Notes: generated by a model from the sequence alone, not told the origin. Positions 1-11,820 are shown, counted from the stretch's first letter. The stretch: DNA of 64,000 bases from Uloborus plumipes (GCA_038373865.1 JAXGGA010005825.1:1-64000), one strand, 5' to 3'. A program made the numbers and translations.

Positions 1-1383
1 GATTTTTCCCTCGGATGTCTGCAACTACATCAAGCGCTGCAAAAGAAAAAAGAGTCCGGGGATTGATGGAATCTCCAACACATTAATTAAAAACCTAACC
101 CTCCGAACCATCTTTAATTTAACTCAGCTAATTAACTCCATCATTAGACTAGGTATTTTCCCTTGCTCTTGGAAAAAAGCCATTATTATTACGGTTCTTA
201 AACCGGGCAAACCAAGTTCAGAGCCGGCTAGCTACCGGCCAATCAGCCTCCTCCCTACTTTTTCAAAATTAGCGGAAGCCTGCATTCATGATAAACTCCT
301 CACTTTTCTAAATTTACACGGACTCATACCCTCCGAACAATTTGGCTTCCGCAAGAAACACAGCACCAACCATCAGCTACTACGTGTCGTAGAAAATATA
401 CGACACGAAAAAAGCAAGGGAAACCCCTCCGCAGCATTATTTCTTGACGTTGCGAAGGCATTCGACAGGGTATGGATACCAGCCCTCTTATACAAACTCA
501 TACACCTTGGGATCCCCCATGCATACATCAACATAATCAATTCCTATCTTACCGATAGGCACTTTGTCGTTCGTGTGAATAAAACACTCTCGGCGCCCAG
601 GCGTATTAACGCTGGGGTGCCTCAAGGATCTATTTTAGGTCCCACACTATATTCACTTTTCACGAACGACATTCCACACACTGACAACACCCAGCTTGCC
701 ATTTACGCAGATGACACCTGCATACTGGCCTCTGCTAATAACTCCTATCAAGCCTCCGCAGCCATACAATTCCACCTCAATCTGCTGGATATCTGGTTGC
801 GCATATGGAAAATCGAAGTCAACGCTTCTAAAAGCATTGCAGTCTCTTTCTTTAGTGACCCCCCCCCCCCCTTAACTTATACCTTGATATCAACCCCATA
901 GCATGGGCTAATACTGCACCCTACTTAGGAATCACTTTCGATCGAAATTTAACTTGGAGACCCCACATTGAAAACATTCGGACTAAATTTATACAGGCGA
1001 AAGCCTCCCTCTCCCCTCTTATTCATCGGCGTAGCGTTTTATCTACGGATAACAAGCTACTGCTGTATAAGATGTGCCTCCGCCCCATCATCACCTACGG
1101 AGCGCCCATCTGGGCCACCTCCGCAAAAACTAACTTCAATCGAGTGGAGAACTTACAGCGAGTCATGGTCAGAGATGCCGCAAACTCCGAATGGTATGTC
1201 CGTACGGACAAGATCATAGAGGAGATTGGCATTCCTACCCTCAAAGATTTTTCTAAAAAACTTGCCAAGCGGTTCTTTGAAAGAATTCCGCTGGTTCAGA
1301 ACGACTTGCTGGACAGTTTACCGGATTATGATCCGACTGATCCAGCAAACCTCCGCAGGCCCCGTGCTCTGCTCTGCGCCTAA
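1..1383 (+). pseudogene. Non-LTR retrotransposon reverse transcriptase, C-terminal part (Jockey/I-like)
   Basis: The reading frame is already open at the window edge, so the endonuclease and N-terminal part lie outside. In order it shows SPGIDGIS, PGKP..ASYRPISLLP, FGFRKKHST, the catalytic aspartate in FLDVAKAFDRVW (about 445-480), AGVPQGSILGP (610-640) and the YADD active site at 704-715. These are reverse transcriptase motifs of target-primed retrotransposons. A run of 13 C at 859-871 breaks the frame; the thumb and connection region (PYLGITFDRNLTW, ending RRPRALLCA) continues in another frame to the stop at 1381-1383. A homopolymer indel or a sequencing error are both possible. The element is related to, but a different subfamily from, the copy at 36120-37390. 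The class is certain; the exact clade is inference. Confidence 0.93.
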
Positions 1384-1610
1384 CGGCACGGCGCTCCTTT
1401 TCGGTTCACCGTTAAGGAACTGCCGGTTGGCTATCAGGGTTGCCGTCCTGGCTAGGACCTCTTGTATTCTCATTTTTATTTTATTCTCAGTTTTATTTTA
1501 TTACTATTTGCACCCTATTAAGCTAGCTTAAGCTCACTGAGCCTTACTTTAATTTTTGACTAAAACTTATAAAAACCCTAGTCTCTAGGGAAAAAAAAAA
1601 AAAAAAAAAA
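1384..1610 (+). repeat. 3' UTR and poly(A) tail of the non-LTR element
   Basis: About 200 bp of non-coding sequence follow the reverse transcriptase stop and end in a run of about 21 A at 1590-1610. This is the usual 3' end of a retrotransposed non-LTR copy. No target-site duplication can be tested because the 5' end is outside the window. Confidence 0.8.
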
Positions 1611-1920
1611 ACTTATCTATTTCTATACTTTTCTTGACTTAATAATGTAAAAATCCCATTAAAAATTTTTTTTTTAAATTTTAAACATAGTTTGTTCACA
1701 ACCATGCCAGCTCACCATTGGCTTAGAACCGCTATGCCTCACCCAAACTAACCAATGACGACGTGGGAGATAAAGGGCTCCGCCCTAGGAGCTCCCAAGG
1801 TTCTGAAAATTATATTTCGTCCTCTTGCATTTTGTAGCTACTGTACATCTCATGAAAGCCTCTTCAGTGAGGCAGCAGTTGAAGCAGTGTTCACCTCATT
1901 ATGGCTGTCTGCGATAAGCG
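1611..1920. other. Intergenic stretch before the 311-bp duplication
   Basis: No coding sequence or named repeat seen. It leads into the left flank of the duplicated unit that hosts the P element. Confidence 0.5.
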
Positions 1921-1954
1921 GCAGTCCAAAGGCGGCGGAGAACAAAGGAAATCG

Positions 1955-1963
1955 CGCACAAGG
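1955..1963. repeat. P element target-site duplication, left copy
   Basis: cgcacaagg, repeated at 5415-5423 on the other side of the element and present once in the empty site of the paralogous repeat. Confidence 0.85.
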
Positions 1964-2163
1964 CAGGACTAGGGAAAGGGAAGGGCTGTGTCAATCCTCT
2001 GAAAAGACCACTCTCCGCTGGGTCCCTGTTGAAACTGAAAAAACTGGTTTCTGACGTCACGAGGTTGAAGACGACTCCAAAGAATGTTACTTTCTTCGTG
2101 GAGTCATTCATTGCTAGCGCGTTTTACTTGCTCTTGCATTCTTCTAATAATATTGCTTTTAGA

Positions 2164-4790
2164 ATGGCAAGTTGTGCTGTTGCGACCTGTACGAATCATT
2201 ACAGGAAAACTAAAGGTGAATCCATAATTTACCATGTTTTTCCAAAAGATCCCAACATTTTAAGCGATTGGTTACAAAAATGTAAGAGGGAAGATAAAGT
2301 TAATGTTCAAAGCGCAAGGGTCTGCAGTATTCATTTCAAAGAAGATGATTATGAAGTGGATCTAATGAATCAACTCTTGGGATTGCCAGAGAAAAAGATT
2401 TTGAAGCTGAATGCGGTGCCAAGTCTTTTGTTACCTTCAAATAATTGCCAGGAAATGAATACGGAAAGAGAAGAACGCAAACGGAAAAGAAATATTCGAA
2501 AAAGTGCATTCGAGAGATTAGAGAATTTCAGCCCGAAGAAAATATGTTTAAACTCTCCAAATGAAACATCACAAATCTCCGGAGCAAACGAAGAAACTGA
2601 TGAATGCAACTCCTGTTCCAGATTAACAGAAAATAATATGAAATTGCAGGAAAAGAATGCAATGCTTGAAGAGGAATTAAAAAAAATTAAGAAGCAGAAA
2701 AATAGTTTGCTGAGAAGGTACCGAAAAAGAAGCTACAGAATTTCTCATCTAATAAATGAAAAAAAATCTCTAAAAAGAAAATTAAAAGCTGTCGAAGAAA
2801 AGAACAAGAAATTTGAACAGATGGAAGCAAGCTTGAAAACTGTTCTAACAACAACCCAAATTAAAGCAATTGATGAAAAAAAAAGATTAAATTGGGAAGC
2901 TGAAGATATTTCCAGGGGAATTATTTTGCGAGCTATATCCAGGAAATCATATGATTTTTGGAGGACAAAAATAAAATTTCCACTCCCAAGTGCCTCTACT
3001 TTAAGAAGATGGTGCGCAAAATTTTCCTGTGAACCAGGGATCATGAAAACGGTATTATCGCTAATGAAAAAAAATTCCGAAAATTTAAGCGTTTCAGAAA
3101 AAATATGTATACTGAGTTTTGACGAAGTACATATAGACAGCAGGTTGTGTTTTGATAGTTCAGAAGATCAAGTTCTTGGACCATTCTCCAAAGTGCAAGT
3201 AGTACTTGCTAGAGGCATTATGTTCCCGTGGAAGCAGCCAGTGTATTATGATTTTCAAAAAACAATGACCAAGAGTTTGCTCGAGGAAATAATAATTGCA
3301 CTGGAAAAAAATGGAATTGTTGTTTACGCAATAGTTTCAGACATTGCTGGTTCAGCTACTGTTTGGAAGGAATTCGAAATTTCAATCGAAAAAACATTTT
3401 TCCCAAATCCTTTTGATACCAGCCGAAAAGTTTGGGTGTTTTCAGATCCACTCCATTATTTAAAACTACTCAGAAATCACTTTTTGGACCAAGGCTTTCG
3501 TACTAGAAAACGGAACTATTATAAACTCAACTGTAGTGGAAAACATGCTAAAAAAAAGATCGAGGTGAGATGAAACTTTGTCACAAAATGAAGCACAGTT
3601 ATCTGACAGTAAAAGGAAATGATAGACAGCGAGTTGGCCCAGCAAAAACTTTGTTCTCCGCTACTACAGCAAAAGCAATTGACTTGCTAACGGGTAACAA
3701 GAATGCTGCTGAGTTTTTTGAACTTGTAGATACATTCTTCGACGTAATGAACAGCAGTGTGCCATATCCACCCAGCCATAAGCCTTTACAAGCAGCCTAC
3801 GGAAGCGACAAGTACTCAGTAAAACAAAATGAAATCCTGGATAAAAGGAAAACTACAACATTCTCATTTAGAGTCATTGGAAGAAAATGTTTGCTACCAT
3901 TCCAAAAAGCAATCATTATATCCATAACTTCATTAATTGGACTATTTGAAGATTTGAAGCAGCATGATTTCAAATACATTTTAACTTCTCGATTGACCCA
4001 AGATGCTTTAGAGAGTTTGTTTAGCCAGATAAGAGGAGTAGGTAGCTTTTACGACCACCCAACTCCAACTGAGTTCAAAAGTCGTCTAAAAAATCTTTTG
4101 CTGGCAAACAAACTCCCTGCTTTATCTGAAAAAGCCAACACTCAAGAACAAGAATCAGTTCCTTGCTATTTAACAGCAAATATTTTTAAAGATGCCTAAA
4201 TCAAAGAAGATATTGACATAATAACTACAGAAGAGGAGGATGAAACATTATGTGAAAAAATTTATGCTGATGGAATTCCAATGGCTTGGCAAATTGATGA
4301 AGATGGAGCTTCAACCTGTCTGCTGTCTCTTTTAGAGCATGAAGCCCTAAAATATATATCTGGATATATAGCTTTCGAAGTGAAAGATCAAGATTCCTCT
4401 CTCGGATGTTTGTCAAAAGAAGACGGAGAAGTAAATTCTGTATGGATTGATACGATTTCGGAAGGAGGTTTAAGAAAACCAACTGAGAAATGGTTACAAA
4501 TTATCGAAGAGTTTGAAAGTATTTTTAATCAAATTCATGGAAAACATAGTATATTTAAAGGAAAAGGAGTGACAAGCCAACTGTTTGATATTTTAAAAGA
4601 AAAGTATCCAGATGTCTGCAAAGATGCTGTCAAAAAATATTCAAGAGTTCGGACATTTATCCGGATAAGATATTTGAATGAGTCTATTGCTCAGGCAAAA
4701 CGAAGCCAGAATAAGAAGCAAAACAAATGGATCAAGTCAAGTGCAACCCCACAGTGCAACCAGAATCAAATGCAAAGTGCTACAAATTAA
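2164..4790 (+). pseudogene. P element transposase (THAP/THAP9-like), one frameshift and one nonsense codon
   Basis: The ATG at 2164 is chosen because the THAP zinc finger starts there: C-x4-C (MASCAVATC), SDWLQKC, C-x2-H (VCSIHF) and the AVPSLLLP box. An upstream in-frame ATG at 2029 would add 45 unrelated residues from the subterminal repeat. After a basic linker comes a leucine-rich coiled coil (about 2620-2850), then the P-type segment FPLPSASTLRRW, then an RNase H fold with aspartates in LSFDEVHID, IVSDIAG and DPLHYLKLLRNHF. Frame 1 ends at 3573, but homology resumes in frame 0 from about 3558 (RGEMKLCHKMKH, VKGNDRQRVGPA). The shift falls on an A-run at 3550-3558. The C-terminal part has QDALESLFSQIRG and ends at 4790, after an in-frame TAA at 4197-4199 with an open frame on both sides. 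Class is certain; present activity is doubtful. Confidence 0.92.
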
Positions 4791-5384
4791 GTTATCTATT
4801 CGTTGAAGAATTTCCACTCTTACTAGCCCATAAAATATCAATCAATTAGTTCTTAGTATTACATAAGTAAAAAATCAAAGGCAGCTTTACTAATCAATAT
4901 CAACTCATAATTTAACAGGTAAAGAAAATAATCATGAATTAAATTTTAAAACATTAAGTTAATCAGCACAATTTTTAAACACGCCAGCTTCAAAAGCTGC
5001 CAGTCCTAAGCCTGGGTAAAGTGTGAAGGAGATTTGTGTAAAAATATTTCTTGAATTTTTTTTTTTAAACATGTTTTATTGATTATAGTTTAATTCGAAA
5101 AGAAAAACAGACAAAACAAGACAGTTTTTAGGTTCATCAGTTTGTAACGCACAATGAGATTTGTAAGTTCAAAGAAAGAAAAAAAACATGAATAGATAAA
5201 ATTTGAATTGTACAATCTTATTGAAACAAAAAATTTGAATTTTCATCACGTTCCAAAAAAAAAAAAAAAATTCTCTTTTGAGCGTTTACTCTAAGACTAC
5301 GAGTAAAACACTGAATGGGGAAAAAAGACTTCAACTTCATGACGTCACGAGCAAATCGGATGGGTCCCAGCTTTTTCTCCCGTA

Positions 5385-5414
5385 TGACACAGCCCTTCTC
5401 TTTCCCTAGTCCTG
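5385..5414 (-). repeat. P element right terminal inverted repeat
   Basis: Reverse complement of 1964-1993 with one G/A difference. It is followed directly by the right copy of cgcacaagg. Confidence 0.88.
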
Positions 5415-6643
5415 CGCACAAGGTGAAGTTACTGTTTTCGCCGCTCGCGGCGCTGCTCTCCCAGGGTTGTTTTGCGCGTATTTCCATCACGAAAACCTGG
5501 TTTTTGCTTGCTCTTCAGAATAAACCACGATATTTCTTTCTCGTAATTTTTCAATTCACGCAAAAAAGGTGAACCACATCTTACAATGTTTCAAAAACAT
5601 TAATTTCATATGTTTTTCTTTTTTTAATTTCCCGAACCCGTATTCTATTTATCCACAAATAGAGATTATGAGTTAGTTTTTTTGGGTGGGGGCAGTCCAA
5701 AGGCGGCGGAGAACAAAGGAAATCGCGCACAAGGTGAAGTTACCGTTCTCGCCGCTCGCGGCGCTGCTCTCCCAGGGTTGTTTTGCGCGTATTTCCATCA
5801 CGAAAACCTGGTTTTTGCTTGCTCTTCAGAATAAACCACGATATTTCTTTCTGGTCATTTTTCAATTCACGCAAAAAAGGTGAACCACATCTTACAATGT
5901 TTCAAAAACATTAATTTCATATGTTTTTCTTTTTTTAATTTCCCGAACCCGTATTCTATTTATCCACAAATAGAGATTATGAGTTAGTTTTTTTGGGTGG
6001 GGGGAAGGGGGTTCAATTGCCCCCCTGGCTTTTAGAAATTACTGTATGTGCATATCAATGTATTTTCCAATGTGGGCATGGTTTTTGGCGTTTTCCAAAG
6101 AAATTGCATTGTGTTTGCACCCTTTGACTCCCCCCCCCCGGGGAAAAACCTGAAATGACGGGCCTGTGCTAAATCCATCTTGCTGCACCATCAATGTCTT
6201 CATGGGCCCACTGCAGCGGGCCACAGATTAGGTGGGAGCTGCTGTACCGGGACGCGAGGCGTTGGCAAACTGCCAATCTAAAATTCCTGATCTTCAAAAC
6301 ACCTTTATGCCATGTTGACGAAGATCCCAGGGAGTAAAATACATCAGGGGGAGATAAACTCTAAAATTGAATTCTTGAACATCAGAGTACTTATCAATGC
6401 CACTTGAGGCAAAAATTCGATGTATTAAGCAGTGAATTTGCAGTAGGGAAAACCCCAAGGGCAGACCGCTTCCCTCTGAAAGCGGTAAAAATCTAATAGT
6501 ATAAATTCTTGAGCATCAAAAGACTTCTGTGCCAAATTTGGCAAAGATTCAGAGAAGCAGAAGATTTATATAAAGGAAGCCAAATAGGACGAGGAGGTCG
6601 AACCCCTCAAATTGGCCAAGACATCCCGAAGAAAATTCTACAG

Positions 6644-7550
6644 CAGTAGATTCCAACCTTTTTCACATCGCGACCCTTTCTTAGTGAGCTAAACAACCCG
6701 CGACCCAAATGACCCCCTCCCCCCAAAGTAACTCCATATGTGATTTTTCGAAATTCTAATCCTGAATTGCAGTACGAACTCTAATGCTATTAGAAGGGGA
6801 AGAAGTTCATGGAGTTTTATAAACAGCTTTAGTCCGGAAAGTTTTCTTTGGAAATTTCTCGAAATTGAAGTCTTAGTTTCGAAATAAAGGTTTAGACATG
6901 ATGAAAGGGGGAAGGGGATCGAGAGTGCTCTCTAAGCTTTTTAAAAAGTATCATAAGAAAACGCAATGGTAGACCATTTTGTTATTTTTAGGGAAGAGAT
7001 GGTGTTACTCTCCATCAGAAAACTGAGGTTATAAAAATGCAATTATAAGGCTATATATTTAATGAAATGAAAAAAGTTTGGGTTCAGAGACTCTCCCCAA
7101 AATTTTCAAAAATGAAGTTTTAAAAACGACTTTTAAAACGATTTTTAATGGTGTGTGTGTGTGTGTGTGTGTGTGTGGAGAGAAGGGGCACTTCCCCGAA
7201 AATTTCTCAAAATTTAAGCTGTAAAATGTACAATAGTGGGTTATCTTTGATGAGGAGGAGAAATGTTCAAACTCTTTCCCGGACTTTTTTTTTTCTTTGA
7301 AATTTATCTCCTGAAAACTCAGTTTTAGACGATCTTTAACTATGAAGAGAGGACAATAATGACTCTTCTAGATTTTTTTTTTTTTTCACGATCTTCTTCT
7401 GAAGTCACCACTGCGCTAAATATGGATACTATTTATAATTGATTTTCCCAAAATATATTAGTTTTTAAACTCCATAATGATATTTTTTAAATCTGATAAT
7501 GTCGCGACCCCATGAGAAATGCTTCGCGACCCGCAGGTTGGGAACCACTG
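6644..7550. mobile_element. Non-autonomous hAT element, 907 bp
   Basis: The ends are inverted: CAGTAGATTCCAACC at the left and the reverse complement of CAGTGGTTCCCAACC at the right, each followed by a tcgcgaccc block. CAGTGGTTC..CAAC is a familiar hAT terminus. The 8-bp flanks ttctacag (6636-6643) and ttcaagag (7551-7558) match at 6 of 8 positions, as expected for an old 8-bp hAT duplication. The interior is non-coding and contains a TG microsatellite. Confidence 0.8.
7149..7179. repeat. (TG)n microsatellite
   Basis: About 15 uninterrupted TG units inside the hAT derivative. Confidence 0.95.
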
Positions 7551-8390
7551 TTCAAGAGCATCAAAGGAATCCTGTGTCAATTTTGGTAAAGATCCGTCGT
7601 CAACTTGAAGGGCTAAGTAAAAAAGGGAGTTGACCATCATGGGGGGGGGGGACCTACCTTCATGAATTCCTGATCTGCAAATGACCTTTATGCCAATTGG
7701 ACTAAGATCCGGCTTGGACTTGTATAAGAATGATCCCCATGCGAATCAAAGGACCTCAATGCCAAATGCGGCAAATATTTGACGTAAACTGGATTTTTAA
7801 TTTCCCCCCCCCCTCCTACGGGGACTGAACACCCCTATGTGAATTATGGAGCAAGGGCCTTTGTGCCCAATTTGACAAAGATCTAACATAAGCAAAGGAT
7901 TTGTTCAAGAGAAACCCCTATTGGGGGAGGGGGGGGTCTTCAACCCTCCAAATTAGAGAAACTGTTTCTGCGTAAATTTCTGAGCATCTAAGGGCCCCTG
8001 TGCCTATTTCGGCAGAAATCCAACATAAACTTAATTTGCACGGAGCGAACAAAATTGATGGGTAACCTCCATAAAGGGGGGGGGGGGGCTGCTCGAAAAC
8101 CTACCTACATGCATTTTTAATTTTCGAAAGACATTTTTGCCAACCCGACAAAAATCCGACGTATACTAAATTTTCATTAGAAAATTCCCATGCTGGATTG
8201 TCTCCTTCCCCCCAACACCATAAGGGCCAAAAAACCCCAAATGTGAATTCATGAAATTTGAAGGCTCTTAGTGCCAAATACGGCAAAGATACGACGAAAA
8301 CAAGTTTTTATTAGGGAAATTTCCTAGGGGGACGAAAGCACCCCTATGTGAATTATAAAGCATCAAAAAGTGTCATTTGGGCAATTCCAT

Positions 8391-9264
8391 GCAAGTGTGG
8401 AAAAGCGTTGGAAAAATCAAATTTCAGCAATGCGTCTGTTTTGCATATTTTTTGGTTTAAAAATGTTAGAAGTTTACTATTTATACTAATTTTTTGTCAA
8501 GAATGTAGTATTTTAGTTTGGGCAGCACTTTGAAGTTGGAAATGGAATATTTAACTTTTGGCAAAGCAAACGGTCAATGTTTCAACGTTGGTAAGTTTCA
8601 ATTTTTTTCTTTAGATAACTGTTTTAAAGGAGGAATATTGATTATTACACTTTAATTCAATATTGTGAATTGCTAAAACGAGTGTTTTCACGTAAATTAA
8701 GTGATTTATGTTAACTTCAAAAATGCACTGTTCTATGTAACGTAAGTAACCAAAAACATGTTAAAGTTCATGAGGTGCATACAGAAAGTTCAATGCAATG
8801 TTAACAATGCTATATTTTCTATCTTATGCGTGTGTGTTAAGCAAATAGTTAAAGTTTTTTTTTAAATATTGTCTATTTAATTTTTTGTGCCACAATCAAA
8901 ACGTGTAACGTAAGTTACCGACACATGCAGGTAACGTAAGTTACCCACGTAGAACTTTAATACTTGTGTTTGTAATGAAAGTAAATTGTGAAATAAACCT
9001 ATGTGGCAAGTAGGAGTAATTTATGAAAGAATTCTTTAAAATTTGTACTATATTTACTTAATTTAAGTTAACCATATTTCTTAAAATGTTTCTATTTTTT
9101 AATAAGATTACAATACACCTCTATTATAAATTATGTTTCTTTTTGGCTTTCGAGATATTAATTCTCTCTAAACAATATCACTGCATTCAGAATATTTAGG
9201 AGTAATGTACTATAAATTATTCAAAAATGACGTTAATGTATATGCGTTAATATATATATATATA
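8391..9264. other. AT-rich stretch, no gene seen
   Basis: No coding or terminal repeat signature. The near-palindrome gtaacgtaagttac recurs (about 8738, 8906 and 8930), which may be chance or a relic of a subterminal repeat. Confidence 0.4.
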
Positions 9265-10567
9265 GGGTGAGTTCTGGTAAGTGCGTACCCTTTTTTTCAA
9301 AGTTCATGTTCTCAAGGATGCTGCTCTGTTGAAAAATCTTGTACACTCACAATTTTTTTTTAGTTTTCTTTCCAGATCCTTTACTAAGATTTTCAAGCAT
9401 ATAATATGTCAAATAAACCATAAGCATAGGTTTTGTGACCTGGTTTATGACACCTATTCTAAGGTACGCACTTTCCCTACCTACCGGGGTAAGTGCGTCC
9501 ACCTGAAATTATGTAAATATGAGCAGGAAAAAACTTCTGCCACATATTAAATATGTTAGGAATTATGCCTTGGGATAATTCCTAATACTAGAGATCAGCA
9601 CTTGCTTGCATGGATGAAACGCAATCAGTGATATCCCACGTGTCTTACGAACAACTGTGATTTGAAGATTGAGAGAGTTGTGTCTGTGATTCTTCCTTTG
9701 TCCTTTTAATAAGACCAAGTGAGTAAATGTAAGTTGTTTTTATTTAGTAATAATCACTTATAGTCTACATAGTTTATTTTGGTTTAATACATTATTCAGT
9801 CTGTGTTTAAGCCAGGGTTCGCACTTACCCCTTTTTAAATATAAGTTGAGACGTGCGTCCAATAGCGTTGTTGTAAGTGCATCCCCCTGTGATTTTCTTT
9901 AATTCTATTTGTATGGTAGATCGTTAGGTGACCTGAGTGAACAATACGTTTTTTTTTTTTTTTTTTGAATAAATACGTTTTTAAAATATTTTTCTTATTA
10001 GAATCAGCAGCATTAAGAAAAAACACAAAATAAAGAGCAAAAAGAAAATAATTGATCATGATATGATACTTGTACTTTTTTTTTCTTGTACATTGAAATA
10101 GTTTTTCACAAGGTGTTCTTAATTTTCTTAAATATAATTTGTTCATTCCTCCACCTTCGTTTTTTGAATCAGTTGGTTCCTTATTTAGTGTTTCACTTAA
10201 TTTCATTGCTTCATTTGTCATTCTGGTTTAAATTAAGTATAGCTTATGATCGCTATTTTCAACGAAAAATTTACTAACTGATATATAAAAGCCAATATAT
10301 TTCAGAGGTAATGAATAAAATTGAAATCTTATGCCGCATTCAATGTAAATATAAATACTTGATGGAAATGACGTCGGATTTATAATCGACTTATAAAAAA
10401 GTTATAAGCAAAATTAAAGGTGAATTACGAGAGTCGGATTTTCCACGTAATGGTACACACTTGCCTCATCATAATGGTACACACTTGCTCCGCATAATAG
10501 TACGCATATGCCTCATGATAGTGGTACGCACTTGCCCCATCATAATGGTACGCACTTACCCCCACCT
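9265..10567. mobile_element. Non-autonomous TA-flanked element with ggtaagtgcgtacc termini
   Basis: The left end GGGTGAGTTCTGGTAAGTG follows TA at 9263-9264. The right end, read in reverse, is AGGTGGGGGTAAGTGCGTACC and is followed by TA at 10568-10569. The terminal motif also occurs inside in both orientations (about 9490, 9820, 9870) and five times as a tandem array next to the right end. The layout resembles the pogo-like element at 16685 and the MITE at 40076. No transposase is recognisable; the longest internal frame is a lysine-rich low-complexity one on the minus strand that I do not trust. Confidence 0.6.
10448..10566. repeat. 24-bp minisatellite, 5 copies
   Basis: Unit of the form taatggtacgcacttgcccca plus 3 bp, five copies, lying directly inside the right end of the host element. 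Each unit contains the element's own terminal motif in one orientation. Confidence 0.85.
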
Positions 10568-10997
10568 TACTTTAAAGAAAGGGATAGTGCGTACTACCGT
10601 CATATAATCAAATTTTAATTAGAGTATTTGATCAAAATACCTCATGTATGTTATTAGTAGCTATTACGCAAAAGAAACAACTTGCATTTCTTGACTTGAA
10701 TTGCTTGGTATGACAACAAGAGAAACTGAAACAAAACCTTCTCAATCTTTACTTTAGTTTTTTTGAAGACATTTAATTTGTCTCTGATTGTGTTTCGTCT
10801 ATTGAACCCAGGCCTGAATTCTACCTATTGAAATTATCATCATACAGTTATCTAACATAGTCGATGTGTTGCAGAAGCCATTTCAGGACAGTGTTCATAT
10901 AATTCCCAGTGGACGCACTTAGCAGAAGGAAGTCAACTGAATAAATATAAATTCACTCCAACCCTCAAATGTAAAATTATTAGATTATTTAATTCAA

Positions 10998-11701
10998 AGT
11001 ACCTGGGGACCGAGCCCAGCTCGGTTAAAAAAAAGAGGTTTGTAAACTCGTGTTTTTTCTTCTAAAGTTCGTAGTACTTATTTAGATAAACTTGAAAAGC
11101 ATTTTTAAGCACTTGGTGGGAATTGCGCCTTTGAAACAGCTGTAATTCATTTTAAAAAACAAAACCTTATTTGGACAAGACGTGATCATTACAACCTTAT
11201 TTAAACGATGCACACCGTAAAATTACACCAATAACTTTTATTTTGATTGATCTCTTTAACATTTTTTCATTTCATTTGGCGTCTAAAGCGTGGGAGGGTT
11301 TGGTGAGAATGGATGCAGAGTCTTTTCTCCAGTAGGCCTTTAACATTTCAAAAACAATAACAATTCTAACGTGTTGCCAAAACTCGTTTGCCAAAAACCA
11401 TAAAAGTTTAAATTTACGCTGATGTGATTAATATTAAACCCATTGTTATAATCAAACGTGGTTGCTATGAAACAGTAACAATGATAGTAATCATAAAGAA
11501 AATGGAGAAAGAAAGCTTCTCAAACTTTAATTGAAGGCCCAAAAACGGGGTTTGTTGTGGAAACTCGCGTTTTCACAGAAAAAACGCCGATGTAGATGAA
11601 TTAAAAAACCGAAACTTTATCTAAAAAAAATTATCAAAATCGTTAGAGCCGTTTTCAAGATCCGAAATATATACAAGAATTGCTCGTTTAAAGATATAAG
11701 A
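10998..11701 (-). mobile_element. Non-autonomous Helitron, copy 1
   Basis: On the minus strand it starts TCTTATATCTTTAAACGAG, preceded by A. It ends in an ACCGAGC..GCTCGGT hairpin followed by CCCCAGGTACT and a T. There are no inverted repeats and no TSD, as expected of Helitrons, which insert between A and T. The same sequence recurs at 23338-24352 and 24653-25675. It is non-coding. The exact 3' base is uncertain by about one position. Confidence 0.7.
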
Positions 11702-11820
11702 TGTGCTCCACAACATTTTAAATTCCACTAAAAGTAATGTTTAAAATTTAAAACACATAATTCGCCAAATTATTCAAAAAGACGATAAGTTAAGTAACAG
11801 GAGATAATTACCCAAATGTA

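Larger units (their letters stand above)
1964..5414 (+). mobile_element. P-superfamily DNA transposon, 3.45 kb, near complete
   Basis: Terminal inverted repeats (TIRs) of 30 bp lie at 1964-1993 and 5385-5414, beginning CAGGACTAGGGAAAG and differing at one position. Further subterminal similarity includes gctgggtccc/gctgggaccc and a shared TGACGTCA next to a gttgaag block. The direct repeat cgcacaagg flanks both ends (1955-1963 and 5415-5423), and the empty copy at 5692-6002 has it once. P elements make 8-bp duplications; the ninth base is ambiguous because it could belong to the terminus. The element carries a THAP-type transposase gene on the + strand. It is structurally complete but the transposase is interrupted twice. 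Confidence 0.93.
1921..6002. repeat. 311-bp tandem duplication, one copy split by a P element
   Basis: The unit begins gcagtccaaaggcggcgg and ends in a run of T followed by gggtgggg. Copy A is 1921-1963 plus 5415-5691 and copy B is 5692-6002; matching positions in the right part are offset by exactly 311 bp. Copy A is interrupted by the P element within gcgcacaagg; copy B keeps the uninterrupted site at 5725-5734. The unit contains a GC-rich core, tcgccgctcgcggcgctgct. Short open frames within it follow the repeat and are not supported as genes. Confidence 0.9.
6003..8390. repeat. Degenerate phrase array (gagcatcaaagg...tgccaaatttggcaaagatc)
   Basis: A loosely conserved phrase of about 45 bp recurs near 6290, 6376, 6515, 7555, 7670, 7745, 7845, 7980, 8120, 8260 and 8358, with spacing of about 75-140 bp. 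Short poly-G or poly-C tracts lie between units. It looks like an old, strongly diverged tandem repeat. The hAT derivative at 6644-7550 splits it. No coding sequence is supported. Confidence 0.65.

Noticed and set aside
3564..3608. gtgaga..cag as a small intron explaining the frame change in the P transposase
   Set aside because: It would be at most 45 nt and would remove RGEMKLCHKMKH, which is conserved-looking sequence in the downstream frame.
5315..5883. Open frames ending in LALQNKPRYFFLVIFQFTQKR, present twice
   Set aside because: The duplication is the 311-bp tandem repeat; the upstream halves differ and one runs into the P element terminus, so there is no conserved protein.
9835..10221. 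Minus-strand frame of 128 codons, lysine-rich
   Set aside because: Low complexity from A/T runs, no motif, and it crosses internal repeats of the element.
10448..10566. Possible CRISPR-like array (five 24-bp repeats)
   Set aside because: Units are directly adjacent with no unique spacers and the setting is a eukaryotic transposon.
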